Counted from the stretch's first letter, positions 38,006 to 48,978 are shown. The stretch is DNA of 64,000 nt from Selenomonadaceae bacterium (GCA_030523645.1 JAUNIB010000006.1:1-64000); one strand, 5' to 3'. The notes: generated by a model not told the origin, from the sequence alone. Numbers and translations are program-made.

Positions 38006-38198
38006 TGAAATTCGCAAAGAACTCCGCTCCATGAGCGCTGACGAACTTAACCAAAAAATTGCTTCCCTCAAAGAAGAACTGTTCAACCTGCGCTTCCAGC
38101 TTGCTACCGGTCAGCTCGAGAACCCGAGCCGCATCCGCGAGGTCAAGAAGACCATCGCCCGCATCAAGACCATCCAGAGCGAGCAGGCAAAAGCCTAA
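37995..38198 (+). CDS. rpmC: 50S ribosomal protein L29
   Basis: 67 residues, two-helix protein at the tunnel exit. [20 protein letters not shown] and [18 protein letters not shown] are typical. The ATG lies within the end of rplP. Confidence 0.95.
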   Translation: MKVNEIRKELRSMSADELNQKIASLKEELFNLRFQLATGQLENPSRIREVKKTIARIKTIQSEQAKA

Positions 38199-38233
38199 GA
38201 CACAGAGATATTTGAGAGGAAGGAGGCTCATTG

Positions 38234-38494
38234 ATGAGCGAGGAAAGAAATACCCGTAAAAGCCGTATCGGCAAGGTAGTAAGCGACAAAATGGAAAAGA
38301 CCATCGTCGTCGCCATCGAAGAACACGAACAGCATCCGCTTTACAAAAAGACCGTCAAGAAGACCGTCAAGTTCAAAGCGCATGACGAAAATAACGAAGC
38401 TCATGTCGGTGATGTCGTCTCCATTATGGAAACGCGTCCCCTCTCCAAGGATAAGCGCTGGCGTCTCGTAGAGATCGTCGAGAAGGCGAAATAA
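38234..38494 (+). CDS. rpsQ: 30S ribosomal protein S17
   Basis: 86 residues. [29 protein letters not shown] is the OB-fold N-terminal part. ATG 38234 is preferred to the TTG directly before it; AAGGAGG lies 9 nt upstream. Confidence 0.96.
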   Translation: MSEERNTRKSRIGKVVSDKMEKTIVVAIEEHEQHPLYKKTVKKTVKFKAHDENNEAHVGDVVSIMETRPLSKDKRWRLVEIVEKAK

Positions 38495-38533
38495 TATTCT
38501 TAGGACCGCAAATTCTAAGAAGGAGGTTAACAA

Positions 38534-38902
38534 ATGATCCAGCAACAAACTCTGCTGAACGTTGGCGACAACACCGGAGCTAAAGAAATTATGTGCATTC
38601 GCGTAATGGGTGGCTCCTACCGTCGCTATGCTAATATCGGCGACATTATCGTCGCCTCCGTCAAGCAGGCTGCCCCGGGCGGCATGGTCAAGAAAGGCGA
38701 TGTCGTAAAGGCAGTAGTAGTACGCAGCGTCAAAGGCCTCAAGCGTGCTGACGGCTCTTACATCCGCTTCGATGAGAATGCGGCTGTAATTATTAAGGAA
38801 GACAAGACTCCGCGTGGTACCCGTATTTTTGGACCGGTAGCCCGCGAGCTGCGCGACAAGGATTTCATGAAGATTATTTCCCTTGCGCCGGAAGTTCTGT
38901 AA
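38534..38902 (+). CDS. rplN: 50S ribosomal protein L14
   Basis: 122 residues, standard. [27 protein letters not shown] start and [29 protein letters not shown] end. Forms an intersubunit bridge. AAGGAGG upstream. Confidence 0.97.
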   Translation: MIQQQTLLNVGDNTGAKEIMCIRVMGGSYRRYANIGDIIVASVKQAAPGGMVKKGDVVKAVVVRSVKGLKRADGSYIRFDENAAVIIKEDKTPRGTRIFGPVARELRDKDFMKIISLAPEVL

Positions 38903-38918
38903 GCGAGGAGGTGCTATT

Positions 38919-39251
38919 TTGTCATTCGTGAAACTGCATGTAAAAAAAGGCGACGAAGTCGTCGTTTTGTCTGGCAAGGATAAGGGCCAGAAAGGCAAAG
39001 TCATCGAAGCTATGCCGAAGAAGGGCAAGGTACTCGTAGAGGGCATTAACCTGGTTAAGCGCCACACGAAGCCCAATCAGAAGGCACCCCAGGGCGGCAT
39101 CCTGACCAAGGAAGCAGCTCTCAATGTCTCCAAGGTCATGCTGGTTTGCCCCAGCTGCGGCAAACCGACCCGCACCGGCCATCGTGAAGTCAACGGCCAC
39201 AATGTACGTGTCTGCAAGAAATGCAACCAGGTCGTAGACCAGACGAAATAA
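38919..39251 (+). CDS. rplX: 50S ribosomal protein L24
   Basis: 110 residues. KOW motif [21 protein letters not shown]. The C-terminal part has four cysteines (CPSCGKP and CKKC), the zinc-ribbon form. TTG start 38919, placed 7 nt after GAGGAGG; codons upstream overlap rplN. Confidence 0.95.
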   Translation: MSFVKLHVKKGDEVVVLSGKDKGQKGKVIEAMPKKGKVLVEGINLVKRHTKPNQKAPQGGILTKEAALNVSKVMLVCPSCGKPTRTGHREVNGHNVRVCKKCNQVVDQTK

Positions 39252-39273
39252 TCACTGAAAGGAGGATATAGGT

Positions 39274-39813
39274 TTGGACAGACTGCAGGAAAAATATGAA
39301 CAGGAAGTCAAAGCCAAGCTCACTGAAAAGTTCGGCTACAAGAATGTAAACCAGCTTCCGAAGATCGCTAAGGTCATCATCAACATGGGCGTCGGCGAGG
39401 CCGTTGGCAACTCCAAGGCTCTCGAGAGCGCAGTAAGCGATCTCACCACCATCGCCGGTCAGAAGCCTATCGTGACCCGCGCTAAGAAATCCATCTCCAC
39501 CTGGAAGCTTCGCCAGGGCATGCCCATCGGCTGCAAAGTAACCCTTCGCGGCACCCGCATGTATCAGTTCCTCGACAAGTTCATGAACGTTGCACTTCCG
39601 CGCGTTCGCGACTTCCGCGGCGTGAACAAGAACGCCTTCGACGGCCGTGGCAACTACTCGCTGGGCCTGAAGGAACAGCTCATCTTCCCGGAAATCGAAT
39701 ACGATAAGATCGATAAGGTTCGCGGCATGAACATCGTCATCGTCACGACCGCCAATACCGATGAAGAGGCACGTGAGCTTCTGAAGCTCATGGGAATGCC
39801 TTTCAGTGCATGA
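39274..39813 (+). CDS. rplE: 50S ribosomal protein L5
   Basis: 179 residues, standard. [38 protein letters not shown] and [20 protein letters not shown]. Binds 5S rRNA. TTG start after AAGGAGG. Confidence 0.97.
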   Translation: MDRLQEKYEQEVKAKLTEKFGYKNVNQLPKIAKVIINMGVGEAVGNSKALESAVSDLTTIAGQKPIVTRAKKSISTWKLRQGMPIGCKVTLRGTRMYQFLDKFMNVALPRVRDFRGVNKNAFDGRGNYSLGLKEQLIFPEIEYDKIDKVRGMNIVIVTTANTDEEARELLKLMGMPFSA

Positions 39814-39830
39814 AAAGGAGGTAATTGACT

Positions 39831-40016
39831 TTGGCTAGAACCGCAATGATCGAAAAATGGAAGCAGGAACCCAAGTTCAAAGTTCGCAAGTATAACCGTT
39901 GCAAGATTTGCGGCCGCCCCCACGGCTATATCCGGAAGTTCGGCATGTGCCGTATCTGCTTCCGCGTCCAGGCCTACAAAGGCGCCATCCCTGGCGTAAC
40001 CAAGGCCAGCTGGTAA
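39831..40016 (+). CDS. rpsN: 30S ribosomal protein S14, zinc-binding (type Z)
   Basis: 61 residues with CKIC and CRIC pairs, the short zinc form common in Firmicutes. TTG 39831 is chosen because homologues begin [11 protein letters not shown] and AAAGGAGG lies 11 nt before; another in-frame TTG is at 39825. Confidence 0.95.
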   Translation: MARTAMIEKWKQEPKFKVRKYNRCKICGRPHGYIRKFGMCRICFRVQAYKGAIPGVTKASW

Positions 40017-40043
40017 CACTGAAAGAAAGGAGGATATCGATTC

Positions 40044-40442
40044 ATGGCAATGACTGATCCTATTGCAGATATGCTTACCCGTTTGCGCAACGCAAACTCC
40101 GTACTCCACGAGAAGGTCGAAATCCCCGGCTCCAAAATCAAGAAGGCTATTGCAGCCGTTCTGAAGGAGGAGGGCTTCATCAAGGATTACACCTTCACTG
40201 AAGACAACAAGCAGGGCATCCTGACGCTCAAGCTTAAATATGGTCCCGCAAAGGAAAAGGTAATCACCGGCATCAAGCGCATTTCCAAGCCGGGTCTCCG
40301 CCAGTACTCTAAGTGCGCTGAGCTCCCCCGTGTACTCGGTGGACTCGGTATCGCCATCATCTCCACTTCTCAGGGGATTATGAGCGACAAGCAGGCTCGC
40401 AAGGCCGGTCTTGGCGGCGAAGTTATCGCTTACGTTTGGTAA
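40044..40442 (+). CDS. rpsH: 30S ribosomal protein S8
   Basis: 132 residues. [32 protein letters not shown] start (two blocks) and [26 protein letters not shown] end. In E. coli S8 represses the spc operon. AAAGGAGG upstream of the ATG. Confidence 0.97.
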   Translation: MAMTDPIADMLTRLRNANSVLHEKVEIPGSKIKKAIAAVLKEEGFIKDYTFTEDNKQGILTLKLKYGPAKEKVITGIKRISKPGLRQYSKCAELPRVLGGLGIAIISTSQGIMSDKQARKAGLGGEVIAYVW

Positions 40443-40473
40443 GAAAATCCATATTTAGCTAGGAGGCGTAGAA

Positions 40474-41022
40474 ATGTCCCGTATCGGAAGAGCACCGATT
40501 GTCATCCCGGCTGGCGTCACCGTCACCGTTGAAGAAGGCAATCTGGTCAAAGTAAAAGGCCCCAAAGGCGAGCTCAGCCGTACCCTCCATCCCGAGATGA
40601 AAATCACGGTAGAGGACAACACGGTCAAAGTAGAGCGTCCCTCTGAGGATAAGAAGCATAAATCTCTCCACGGTCTCACCCGTACCCTCATCAACAACAT
40701 GGTTGTTGGCGTTACCGAGACCTACACCAAGACCCTGGAAATCACCGGTGTCGGCTACCGTGCCGTCCGCCAGGGCAACAACCTCAATCTCTCCCTCGGT
40801 TTTTCGCATCCGTGCATCATCGAGCCGCCGAAAGGCATCACCCTCGATGCACCGGCAGCCAACCAGATCGTCATCAACGGCATCGACAAGGAGCTCGTTG
40901 GTGCAATGGCAGCAAAGATCCGCTCTCTGCGTGAGCCTGAGCCGTACAAGGGCAAGGGTATCAAGTACGCTGGTGAGAAGATCCGCCGCAAGGTTGGTAA
41001 AGCTGGCGCGAAAGGCAAATAA
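40474..41022 (+). CDS. rplF: 50S ribosomal protein L6
   Basis: 182 residues. [20 protein letters not shown] start and the C-terminal [17 protein letters not shown] motif ([21 protein letters not shown]). Located near the factor-binding site. TAGGAGG upstream. Confidence 0.97.
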   Translation: MSRIGRAPIVIPAGVTVTVEEGNLVKVKGPKGELSRTLHPEMKITVEDNTVKVERPSEDKKHKSLHGLTRTLINNMVVGVTETYTKTLEITGVGYRAVRQGNNLNLSLGFSHPCIIEPPKGITLDAPAANQIVINGIDKELVGAMAAKIRSLREPEPYKGKGIKYAGEKIRRKVGKAGAKGK

Positions 41023-41044
41023 TCTTTAGAGGGGAGTGACCACT

Positions 41045-41404
41045 GTGTTTGTAAAACAGGATAAGAACAAGGCTCGCGTAAAGCGTCACATGCGCGTTCG
41101 TAACCACATCTCCGGCACTCCGGAGCGTCCGCGCCTCAACGTATTCCGCAGCCTCAGCAATATTTACGCTCAGGTCATCGATGATGTCAACGGCGTAACC
41201 CTCGTATCTGCCAACAGCCAGGAGAAAGACTTCGGCGCCTACGGCGGAAACATCGAGGCAGCAAAGAAAATCGGCGAACTCGTCGCCAAGCGCGCCCTTG
41301 AAAAGGGCATTGAAGAAGTCGTCTTTGATCGCGGCGGCTACCTCTACCACGGTCGTGTTGCGGCCCTGGCTGAGGCTGCCCGTGAAGCCGGCCTGAAATT
41401 CTGA
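41045..41404 (+). CDS. rplR: 50S ribosomal protein L18
   Basis: 119 residues. [23 protein letters not shown] and the ending [25 protein letters not shown] (in two blocks). Binds 5S rRNA with L5. GTG 41045 is chosen because GGGGAG ends 8 nt before it; the GTG at 41036 overlaps that site. Confidence 0.95.
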   Translation: MFVKQDKNKARVKRHMRVRNHISGTPERPRLNVFRSLSNIYAQVIDDVNGVTLVSANSQEKDFGAYGGNIEAAKKIGELVAKRALEKGIEEVVFDRGGYLYHGRVAALAEAAREAGLKF

Positions 41405-41420
41405 GCTAGGAGGTAAATTA

Positions 41421-41999
41421 ATGCCTACTAATATGGATCGGAACCCGGAAAAGAAAGCAGACCGTAAGACCGGCAGCAAAGAGCGTCGCAATGACCGCCG
41501 CAATGACCGCCGTGAAGCGGATCCGGAATTCCAGGAAAAAGTAGTATATATCAACCGTGTTGCCAAGGTTGTAAAGGGCGGCCGTCGCTTCAGCTTCAGC
41601 GCCCTCGTAGTTGTTGGCAACCAGAAGGGCCGCGTCGGCGTTGGCCTCGGCAAAGCTGCCGAAGTTCCCGAAGCTATCCGCAAGGGTGTTGAGGATGCAA
41701 AGAAGAACCTCATCGATGTAGCTCTGAAGGATCATACCATTCCCCATGAGATCATCGGCATCTTCGGTGCCGGTCAGGTTCTCATGAAGCCGGCAGCCAA
41801 AGGTACCGGTGTTATCGCCGGCGGCCCGGCTCGTGCCGTTCTCGAGCTCGCAGGCATCAAGGACATCCTCACCAAGTCGCTGGGCTCTTCCAACCCGAAC
41901 AACATGGTTCGTGCCACCCTTACCGGCCTCTCCCAGCTCAAGCGCGCTGAGGATGTAGCCCGTCTCCGTGGCAAGACCGTCCAGGAAATCCTGGGTTAA
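41421..41999 (+). CDS. rpsE: 30S ribosomal protein S5
   Basis: 192 residues. [30 protein letters not shown] and [18 protein letters not shown] are the family cores. The N terminus is about 25 residues longer than in E. coli and Arg/Asp/Lys-rich; it includes a tandem RRNDRRND unit coded by a 12-bp direct repeat. TAGGAGG upstream. Confidence 0.96.
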   Translation: MPTNMDRNPEKKADRKTGSKERRNDRRNDRREADPEFQEKVVYINRVAKVVKGGRRFSFSALVVVGNQKGRVGVGLGKAAEVPEAIRKGVEDAKKNLIDVALKDHTIPHEIIGIFGAGQVLMKPAAKGTGVIAGGPARAVLELAGIKDILTKSLGSSNPNNMVRATLTGLSQLKRAEDVARLRGKTVQEILG

Positions 42000-42014
42000 T
42001 GGAGGGACAAAGAC

Positions 42015-42200
42015 ATGGCAAAGCTTAAAGTAACGCTGAAGAAGAGCGTCATCGGTTGCCCCGAGACGCAGCGTCTCACCGTCAAGTCCCTCGGCCTCCA
42101 CAAGACCAACTCGGTTGTTGAGGTCGAAGATAATGCTTGCATGCGCGGCCAGCTGCACAAGGTTCGTCATCTGGTTGTCGTAGAAGAAATCGCAGACTAA
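42015..42200 (+). CDS. rpmD: 50S ribosomal protein L30
   Basis: 61 residues, standard. [33 protein letters not shown] (two blocks) followed by [20 protein letters not shown] upstream of the ATG. Confidence 0.96.
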   Translation: MAKLKVTLKKSVIGCPETQRLTVKSLGLHKTNSVVEVEDNACMRGQLHKVRHLVVVEEIAD

Positions 42201-42217
42201 GAGACGGAGGTGCACAA

Positions 42218-42658
42218 ATGAAATTACATGAACTTACCCCGGCACCGGGCAGCCGCAAAGCTGCAACCCGTCGTGGTCGCGGTCTCGGCTCCGGCCTCGG
42301 CAAAACTGCCGGCCGTGGTCAGAAAGGTCAGAACTCCCGCTCCGGCGGTGGTGTTCGCACCGGTTTCGAAGGCGGTCAGATGCCTCTGTATCGTCGCCTC
42401 CCGAAGCGCGGATTCAAGAATGTATGGGCTGATCAGTTCGCTGAGGTCAATGTTTGCCAGCTGAATGTATTCGAGGATGGCACCGTTGTTACCCCGGTTG
42501 AGCTTATCGAAGTCGGCATTCTCAAGAATGTACTCGACGGCGTCCGTGTACTGGGCGACGGAGAGCTCACCAAGAAGCTCACTGTTAAGGCATCCGGCTT
42601 TACCAAGAGCGCCGAAGAAAAGATTAAGGCAGCAGGCGGCGAAGTCGAGGTGATCTGA
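42218..42658 (+). CDS. rplO: 50S ribosomal protein L15
   Basis: 146 residues. [20 protein letters not shown] and the Gly/Arg-rich [23 protein letters not shown] 42218 follows ACGGAGG by 8 nt; the longer frame overlaps rpmD. Its end lies 1 nt before secY. Confidence 0.96.
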   Translation: MKLHELTPAPGSRKAATRRGRGLGSGLGKTAGRGQKGQNSRSGGGVRTGFEGGQMPLYRRLPKRGFKNVWADQFAEVNVCQLNVFEDGTVVTPVELIEVGILKNVLDGVRVLGDGELTKKLTVKASGFTKSAEEKIKAAGGEVEVI

Positions 42659-42659
42659 G

Positions 42660-43916
42660 GTGCTTGAAGCCCTTACGAACATCTACAAGGTACCTGAGCT
42701 CCGCAAGAAGATTGTATTCACGCTCGTTATGTTTGCGGTATTCCGCCTGGGAACTCATATCCCGGTGCCGGGTGTAAACCCTGCAGTTATCGAGCAGCTC
42801 TTTAACCAGGGCAATCTCTTCGGACTCATGGACTTGTTCTCCGGCGGTGCCCTGAGCAAGTTTTCCATCTTTGCGATGAGTATCACCCCGTATATTAACG
42901 CTTCCATTATCATTCAGCTTCTGACTATCGTCTTCCCGACGCTGGAGCAATGGCAAAAGGAAGGTCAGGAAGGGCACAAGAAAACAACTCAGGTAACACG
43001 CTATCTCGCTGTTGCATTAGCATTCCTTCAGGCTATCGGCATGGCCGTAGCCCTGAACTCCGCGGTAATCAACCCTGGCATTGTCTCCACCTTGATTATC
43101 GCAATCACCCTCACCGCAGGAACAATGCTCCTGATGTGGATTGGTGAACAAATCACTGCCTACGGCGTAGGAAACGGCATATCGCTCATAATCTTCGCCG
43201 GTATTGTGGCAGCTCTTCCGAAAAACCTGGCAACGATTTATCGTTATACCCAGGCCGGAACCATTACCTATGGTAATGCTTTATTCTTCATTCTTATCGT
43301 TCTCGCCATGGTCGTGTTCGTTGTATTGATTAACGAAGGCCATCGCCGGATTCCAATCAGCTACACCAAGCGTCTTGCCGGTGGCAGATTGGGCGGCGGA
43401 CACGCCAGTCATATCCCCCTCAAAGTTAATCAGGCGGGGGTTATCCCAATAATCTTTGCGTCATCCGTGCTGATGTTTCCGGTAACCATTGCTCAGTTTG
43501 TAAAGATCGACTGGGTACAGACCATCGCCGGGTATCTGGCGTGGGGAACACCGCTGCAGACTGCAATCTATGCACTGCTCATACTGTTCTTCACATACTT
43601 TTACACCGCGGTTACCGTAAAGATATCGGATATGGCAGAGAATCTGAAAAAATACGGCGGCTTCATCCCGGGCGTTCGTCCGGGTCAGCCTACCGAAGAC
43701 TATTTAGATCGTGTCTTGACCAGAATCACGCTGGCAGGCGCAGTCTTCCTCGCCTTCATCGCCATACTGCCGAACCTGGTGTCGGGCATGACCCGCATCG
43801 AGGGTGTGTACTTCGGCGGCACGGCACTGCTCATCGTCGTAGGTGTTGCCCTCGACACCATGAAGCAGATAGAAGCCATGGTGGTAATGCGTCATTATCA
43901 GGGATTTATGAAATAG
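42660..43916 (+). CDS. secY: Preprotein translocase subunit SecY
   Basis: 418 residues with ten membrane segments, the protein-conducting channel. [33 protein letters not shown] and [11 protein letters not shown] are family signatures. GTG start; the ribosome-binding site GAGGTGA lies at the end of rplO. In the spc operon position. Confidence 0.97.
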   Translation: MLEALTNIYKVPELRKKIVFTLVMFAVFRLGTHIPVPGVNPAVIEQLFNQGNLFGLMDLFSGGALSKFSIFAMSITPYINASIIIQLLTIVFPTLEQWQKEGQEGHKKTTQVTRYLAVALAFLQAIGMAVALNSAVINPGIVSTLIIAITLTAGTMLLMWIGEQITAYGVGNGISLIIFAGIVAALPKNLATIYRYTQAGTITYGNALFFILIVLAMVVFVVLINEGHRRIPISYTKRLAGGRLGGGHASHIPLKVNQAGVIPIIFASSVLMFPVTIAQFVKIDWVQTIAGYLAWGTPLQTAIYALLILFFTYFYTAVTVKISDMAENLKKYGGFIPGVRPGQPTEDYLDRVLTRITLAGAVFLAFIAILPNLVSGMTRIEGVYFGGTALLIVVGVALDTMKQIEAMVVMRHYQGFMK

Positions 43917-43926
43917 GAGCATAACA

Positions 43927-44571
43927 ATGGTTATACTTTTAATGGGCCCTCCGGGCGCCGGCAAAGGCACCCAGGCCGTAAGCATGGTTAAGAAGTTCGG
44001 TATCCCCCAGATTTCTACCGGTGATATGTTCCGGGCAGCAATCGGACAGGGAACCGAGCTTGGCAAAAAGGCCAAGGCATGTATAGATGCTGGACAGCTT
44101 GTCCCGGATGAAATCACTATCGGCATCGTCAAAGAGCGTCTCGCTCAGGACGACTGCAAGAAGGGTTTCCTCCTGGACGGTTTCCCGCGTACTACTGAGC
44201 AGGCAGAGGCTCTTGAGACCATCCTCAAGGAAATTGGACAGGAGCTCACCTGTGCTCTGAACATCGCCGTACCGAAGGAGCTCCTCGTAGAGAGAGCTGT
44301 CGGTCGTCGTGTGTGCCGCAAGTGCGGTGCATCCTTCCACGTCGAGTTCAACCCCTCCAAAGCTGAGGGCGTCTGCGACGAATGCGGCGGCGAACTTTAT
44401 CAGCGCGCCGACGACACCAGAGAGACGATGGAAAACCGTCTCTCCGTATATGAAGCATCCACTCAGCCCCTCATCGACTTCTACGAAGCCAAAGGCAAGT
44501 GTGTTGCAGTAGACGGCGATCAGGCAATCGACAAGGTCTTCGCTGACATCGTCAAGGCTCTTGAGGCCTGA
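43927..44571 (+). CDS. adk: Adenylate kinase
   Basis: 214 residues. P-loop [19 protein letters not shown] and a LID domain with four cysteines (CRKC...CDEC), the zinc-binding Firmicute form. Converts ATP + AMP to 2 ADP. The map gene that commonly follows adk in Firmicutes is not here; infA follows. Confidence 0.97.
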   Translation: MVILLMGPPGAGKGTQAVSMVKKFGIPQISTGDMFRAAIGQGTELGKKAKACIDAGQLVPDEITIGIVKERLAQDDCKKGFLLDGFPRTTEQAEALETILKEIGQELTCALNIAVPKELLVERAVGRRVCRKCGASFHVEFNPSKAEGVCDECGGELYQRADDTRETMENRLSVYEASTQPLIDFYEAKGKCVAVDGDQAIDKVFADIVKALEA

Positions 44572-44616
44572 GGCGGAGAAGCAACCGAGTGATAAAGCAC
44601 AAAAAAGGAGTAATCC

Positions 44617-44835
44617 ATGTCCAAGCAAGATGTAATTGAAGTAGAAGGGAAGGTCCTTGAGGCATTGCCCAATGCGATGTTTCAGGTCGAACTTGAAAAC
44701 GGCCACGTTGTGTTGGCGCATGTATCAGGCAAAATCCGCATGAACTTCATTCGTATACTGCCTGGCGATAAGGTCACGCTGGAATTGACTCCGTACGATT
44801 TGACGCGTGGCCGCATAACCTACCGTTTCAAATGA
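44617..44835 (+). CDS. infA: Translation initiation factor IF-1
   Basis: 72 residues, standard length. [26 protein letters not shown] and [15 protein letters not shown], ending [11 protein letters not shown]-fold protein that occupies the A site during initiation. AAAGGAG upstream. Confidence 0.97.
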   Translation: MSKQDVIEVEGKVLEALPNAMFQVELENGHVVLAHVSGKIRMNFIRILPGDKVTLELTPYDLTRGRITYRFK

Positions 44836-44843
44836 GCGCAGCC

Positions 44844-44874
44844 GGCGCAAAAGGAACGTAATGTACACTGCGCC
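44844..44874 (+). other. Hairpin between infA and rpmJ
   Basis: GGCGCA (44844-44849) pairs with TGCGCC (44869-44874). No T-tract; probably a leader structure. Confidence 0.35.
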
Positions 44875-44912
44875 CCGGGTGGCGTTCAAAGAAGAAAGGA
44901 AGGGAGCACGAA

Positions 44913-45026
44913 ATGAAAGTCAAGCCGTCGGTTAAGCCGATTTGCGAAAAGTGCAAAGTCATTAAGCGCAAAGGCCGTGTAATGGTCATTTGCGAAAACC
45001 CGAAACATAAACAGAGACAAGGCTGA
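44913..45026 (+). CDS. rpmJ: 50S ribosomal protein L36
   Basis: 37 residues, translated directly from the sequence: begins [20 protein letters not shown] and ends NPKHKQRQG. Three cysteines and a histidine form the zinc site. AAGGAAGGGAG lies before the ATG. Standard place between infA and rpsM. Confidence 0.96.
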   Translation: MKVKPSVKPICEKCKVIKRKGRVMVICENPKHKQRQG

Positions 45027-45049
45027 TTAATTAATAAGGAGGTGCGAAT

Positions 45050-45421
45050 ATGGCACGTATTGCCGGTGTAGATTTACCCCGTGACAAAAGAATGGAAATC
45101 GCTTTGACATACATTTACGGTATCGGCCCGAAGACTGCTCAGCACATTCTCGCCGAGACCGGTATCAGCCCGGACCTCCGGGCCCGTGACATCACGGAGG
45201 AAGATGTTGCTAAGATCCGTGATCTCATTGAAAAGGAAGAGATCCTGGTCGAAGGTGATCTCCGTCGTGAGACCAGCCTCAACATCAAGAGACTCGTTGA
45301 GATCGGCTGCTATCGCGGTCGCCGTCACCGTCTGGGCCTTCCGGTCCGCGGTCAGAATACCAAGAACAACGCCCGTACCCGCAAGGGTCCGCGCAAAGCC
45401 ATCGCAGGCAAGAAGAAATAA
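45050..45421 (+). CDS. rpsM: 30S ribosomal protein S13
   Basis: 123 residues. [25 protein letters not shown] start and [26 protein letters not shown] end (in two blocks). Contacts the 50S subunit and P-site tRNA. AAGGAGG upstream. Confidence 0.97.
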   Translation: MARIAGVDLPRDKRMEIALTYIYGIGPKTAQHILAETGISPDLRARDITEEDVAKIRDLIEKEEILVEGDLRRETSLNIKRLVEIGCYRGRRHRLGLPVRGQNTKNNARTRKGPRKAIAGKKK

Positions 45422-45443
45422 GGCCAGAGGAGGGAAATTCTAA

Positions 45444-45836
45444 GTGGCAGTTAAGAAAGCAGCGCGTCCGAAGAAAAAGGACCGCAAAAATATTGAATTC
45501 GGTGTAGCTCACATCAGCTCCACCTTCAACAACACCATTGTCACCATTGCCGATCGTAACGGCAATACGATCTCCTGGGCCAGCGCCGGCGGACTTGGTT
45601 TCCGTGGCTCCCGCAAGAGCACCCCGTTTGCCGCTCAGATGGCAGCAGAGACCGCTGCCAAGGCTGCAATGGAGCATGGCCTCAAGCAGATCGAAGTATT
45701 CGTAAAGGGACCTGGTGCAGGTCGTGAAGCAGCTATCCGCTCGCTCCAGGCTACCGGTCTTACCATCGACATGATCAAGGATGTAACGCCGATTCCGCAT
45801 AACGGCTGCCGTCCGCCGAAGCGTCGCAGAGTGTAA
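45444..45836 (+). CDS. rpsK: 30S ribosomal protein S11
   Basis: 130 residues. [19 protein letters not shown] and [20 protein letters not shown] start after GAGGAGGG. Forms the 30S platform. Confidence 0.97.
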   Translation: MAVKKAARPKKKDRKNIEFGVAHISSTFNNTIVTIADRNGNTISWASAGGLGFRGSRKSTPFAAQMAAETAAKAAMEHGLKQIEVFVKGPGAGREAAIRSLQATGLTIDMIKDVTPIPHNGCRPPKRRRV

Positions 45837-45855
45837 TTGGGAGGGTAAAAGAACA

Positions 45856-46449
45856 ATGGCAATTGATAGAACAGCAAGCCTCAAGCGTTGCCGCTCCCTC
45901 GGCCTCGAGCCGGCAATGGTCGGTCTTTCTAAGAAGTCCAAGCGTCAGGTCCGCCGCACCAACCGTAAGGTTTCTGAGTACGGCCTGCAGCTCAAGGAAA
46001 AGCAGAAAGCCAAATTCATCTACGGCGTACTTGAGAAACAGTTCCGCGGCTACTACGACAAGGCAAAGAAGATTGCCGGTGTTACCGGTGAAAACCTTCT
46101 CATCCTTCTCGAGCGCCGCCTTGATAATGTAGTATATCGTCTCGGCCTCGCTACCACCCGCCGCGCAGCTCGCCAGGTGGTTCGCCATGGTCACATCCTC
46201 GTTAACGGCAAGCGTGTGGACATCCCCTCCGCTCTCGTCCGTGTCGGCGATGTAATCACCGTAGCTGAGAAGAGCCGTCAGAACGCCTACTTCAAGGCTC
46301 TGGCTGATGGCTACAATACCCTTTCCGTACCGGTTTGGATCGAAGCCGATAAGGACAACATGAAGGGCACCGTTACTCGTTTCCCGGCTCGTACCGAAAT
46401 CGATACCCCGGTAAATGAGCAGGCTATCGTCGAGCTCTATTCCAAGTAA
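45856..46449 (+). CDS. rpsD: 30S ribosomal protein S4
   Basis: 197 residues. [23 protein letters not shown] and [17 protein letters not shown] form the S4 RNA-binding domain. Lacks the N-terminal zinc cysteines seen in some S4 proteins. Many Firmicutes place rpsD elsewhere; here it is within the alpha operon, next to rpoA. Confidence 0.96.
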   Translation: MAIDRTASLKRCRSLGLEPAMVGLSKKSKRQVRRTNRKVSEYGLQLKEKQKAKFIYGVLEKQFRGYYDKAKKIAGVTGENLLILLERRLDNVVYRLGLATTRRAARQVVRHGHILVNGKRVDIPSALVRVGDVITVAEKSRQNAYFKALADGYNTLSVPVWIEADKDNMKGTVTRFPARTEIDTPVNEQAIVELYSK

Positions 46450-46503
46450 TTTCCTAGCGAGATAAGTAATCAATGGTAGGAAAACAGGAGGAGGTTTGAC
46501 AAT

Positions 46504-47475
46504 ATGCTCGAAAACATGGTAATACCGTCGATTCAGGCCGAGAGAAACTCGGACGGAGATGTCAATCACGGCACCTTCGTATGCGGGCCGCTGGAAAGAG
46601 GCTTCGGCACCACCCTGGGCAATGCCCTTCGTCGCGTGCTCCTTTCTTCTCTTCCCGGTGCAGCCATCACCTCCATCAAAATCGATGGGGTGCTGCATGA
46701 GTTTTCGACAATCCCCGGTGTCCGGGAAGATGTCACGAACATCGTCCTCAACCTCAAACAGCTCTGCCTCAAGATGCATACCGATGAGCCGCAGCTCATC
46801 CGTATCGACATAGAGGGTGAAAAGGAAATAACCGCTGCAGATATTCAGACCACCGCTGATGTAGAGGTTCTCAACAAGGATCTCCACATCGCAACTCTGA
46901 ACGATGAAGCCAAGCTCCACATGGAAATGACTGTAGAGCGCGGCCGCGGCTATGTTCCTTCAGAGAAAAACAAAAAGAGTGATGATCCAATCGGCCTTAT
47001 TCCGATTGATTCCATCTTTTCGCCGATTCTCCGCGTGAACTGCGTCGTATCCCCGACTCGCGTCGGCAATGTCACAGACTATGACAAGCTGACCATCGAT
47101 GTCTGGACCGACGGCTCCATCACCCCGGAGGAAGCTCTCAGCAGATCGGCAGAAATCCTCATCATCCATCTCGGGTACTTCAAGGAGTTGGCTAAGCCGG
47201 AAGAGGATGGCCTCCTGAAAGGCATTTCCGAGTCCGACCCCGTCACTGACGAGCCCAAGCAGACTCCTGTACTCACGATGCCCATCGAGGATCTCGATCT
47301 TTCGGTACGTTCCTACAACTGTCTGAAGCGCGCGGCAATCAACTCCGTCGGAGACCTGATTGTAAAGACCGAAGATGACATGATGAAGGTTCGTAATCTC
47401 GGACGCAAGTCTCTCGACGAAGTCAAGAAGAAGCTTGACGAACTCGGAGTAGCACTTGCAAAACCTGAAGAATAA
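46504..47475 (+). CDS. rpoA: DNA-directed RNA polymerase alpha subunit
   Basis: 323 residues. N-terminal dimerisation domain ([40 protein letters not shown] in blocks), a linker around 235-250, and a C-terminal DNA- and activator-binding domain ([22 protein letters not shown]). GGAGGAGG upstream of the ATG. Confidence 0.97.
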   Translation: MLENMVIPSIQAERNSDGDVNHGTFVCGPLERGFGTTLGNALRRVLLSSLPGAAITSIKIDGVLHEFSTIPGVREDVTNIVLNLKQLCLKMHTDEPQLIRIDIEGEKEITAADIQTTADVEVLNKDLHIATLNDEAKLHMEMTVERGRGYVPSEKNKKSDDPIGLIPIDSIFSPILRVNCVVSPTRVGNVTDYDKLTIDVWTDGSITPEEALSRSAEILIIHLGYFKELAKPEEDGLLKGISESDPVTDEPKQTPVLTMPIEDLDLSVRSYNCLKRAAINSVGDLIVKTEDDMMKVRNLGRKSLDEVKKKLDELGVALAKPEE

Positions 47476-47491
47476 GGAAAGAGGTACATAA

Positions 47492-47830
47492 ATGGCTTAT
47501 AGAAAACTCGGTCGCGATTCCAGCGCCCGTAAAGCACTCTTTAAGAGCATCCTGACCTCTCTCTTCCAGCATGGTCGGATTGAGACTACCGAAGCTAAGG
47601 CCAAAGAAATCAGCGGCCTGGCTGAGCAGCTCATCACTCTGGCTAAGGTAGGCGACCTCGCCTCCCGCCGTATGGCTATTGCCCGCCTTGCTGATGAAGA
47701 TGTTGTCAGAAAGCTCTTCGGCGAAATCGCTGCTAAGTACAGCGATCGTCAGGGTGGCTACACCCGTATCATGAAGCTCGGCCCCCGTCGCGGCGATGCT
47801 GCCCCGATGGTAATCATCGAGCTCGTGTAA
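47492..47830 (+). CDS. rplQ: 50S ribosomal protein L17
   Basis: 112 residues. [20 protein letters not shown] start (bacterial form MxxRKLGR) and [23 protein letters not shown] end (two blocks). Last gene of the alpha operon, followed by a strong terminator. Confidence 0.97.
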   Translation: MAYRKLGRDSSARKALFKSILTSLFQHGRIETTEAKAKEISGLAEQLITLAKVGDLASRRMAIARLADEDVVRKLFGEIAAKYSDRQGGYTRIMKLGPRRGDAAPMVIIELV

Positions 47831-47853
47831 TCGGCTGATAAAGCATAAAATGT

Positions 47854-47883
47854 CCCGGTGGAGAAATCCACCGGGATTTTTTA
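47854..47883 (+). terminator. Terminator of the ribosomal supercluster
   Basis: CCCGGTGGA-gaaa-TCCACCGGG with a GNRA-type loop and ATTTTTTAT. Outer AGCATAAAA/TTTTATGCT pairs can extend it. Confidence 0.93.
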
Positions 47884-47951
47884 TGCTATGACCGGGATTG
47901 ACGGCACTTGGGGCGGAATATATAATTGGAAAAAAGGGAAGGTGGACGAAC

Positions 47952-48959
47952 ATGGGAAAATTTATGAGAGCTGCGTATTTGAGGGTAGTACTGCATGGCA
48001 TAATCGTATGCCTGCTTACTATTATGGCGTCTACCGCCTTTGCGGAGGATATAGACTACAGCCAGCAGTCAAACTGGGCCTACTACGGAATCGGAGACGC
48101 AGCAGAGAAGCCGGCAGATCTCTTTATTGTCTGCCCCACGGTAGATATGGGGCGGCAGGGAAACCGGGTAATATCTCTGGCTGACGAAAAGATGAGGGGA
48201 AAATTCGTCGGGGCGCTGAACATGGAGCGTGGTATCTACGAAGAGAATACCCGGATGTTTGCGCCTTACTATCGACAGGTCGCTTTTCCGGTGTATGATT
48301 TGAGTCCGGTCGAGCAGGAGAAATATCTCAGTCAGGCCTACGCTGATGTGAGGGAGGCTTTCAGATATTATCTGGAGAACTTGAACGAGGGGAGACCCAT
48401 TGTGCTGGCGGGCTTCTCTCAGGGCGCGGACATGACCCTGCGGCTCATGAAGGGATTCTTCGATGATAAAGCTCTGCAGGAAAAGCTGGTGGCGGCCTAT
48501 GCTATCGGCTGGCGTCTCACCGAAGAAGAAGTAAAGGAATACCCATGGCTTCGGATTGCTCAGGGAGAGCGTGATACAGGTGTCATCATCATCTATAATA
48601 CCGAGAAGGTAGGCGTAGAGGAATCGAAAATGATTCCCCGCGGAGTCAAGACTTTGGCGGTAAATCCTCTGAACTGGCGTCAGGACAGTGAGCCGGCCGG
48701 AAAAGAACTGAATCTCGGGGGCTGCTTCACGACCTACAGCGGAGCAATAAAGGAAGAGATACCGGAAATTACCGGTGCCTATATCGACGAGAAGCGGGGC
48801 AGTCTGATTGTGACGGACATCTGGGGGCCGCGATTTCCAAAGGCGTTGACAGGCAAGGGCTCCTATCATGTTTATGACTTCCAGTTCTTCTTCCGCAACC
48901 TTCAAAAGAATGTGGGAGACAGAATAGAAGCCTATCTGGAAAGCCACGAAAGTCACTAA
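47952..48959 (+). CDS. Secreted DUF3089-type alpha/beta hydrolase
   Basis: 335 residues. Signal peptide (about 1-33, ending TAFAED), then YYGIGDAAEKPADLFIVCPTVDMG, typical of DUF3089. The nucleophile elbow GFSQG is intact (in PIVLAGFSQGADMTLRLM), and a late histidine (YHVYDFQFFF region) could complete a triad. The substrate is unknown. ATG 47952 follows AAGGTGG by 7 nt. It has no clear operon partner. Confidence 0.8.
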   Translation: MGKFMRAAYLRVVLHGIIVCLLTIMASTAFAEDIDYSQQSNWAYYGIGDAAEKPADLFIVCPTVDMGRQGNRVISLADEKMRGKFVGALNMERGIYEENTRMFAPYYRQVAFPVYDLSPVEQEKYLSQAYADVREAFRYYLENLNEGRPIVLAGFSQGADMTLRLMKGFFDDKALQEKLVAAYAIGWRLTEEEVKEYPWLRIAQGERDTGVIIIYNTEKVGVEESKMIPRGVKTLAVNPLNWRQDSEPAGKELNLGGCFTTYSGAIKEEIPEITGAYIDEKRGSLIVTDIWGPRFPKALTGKGSYHVYDFQFFFRNLQKNVGDRIEAYLESHESH

Positions 48960-48978
48960 GACTGCTTGACAGCAGCGG

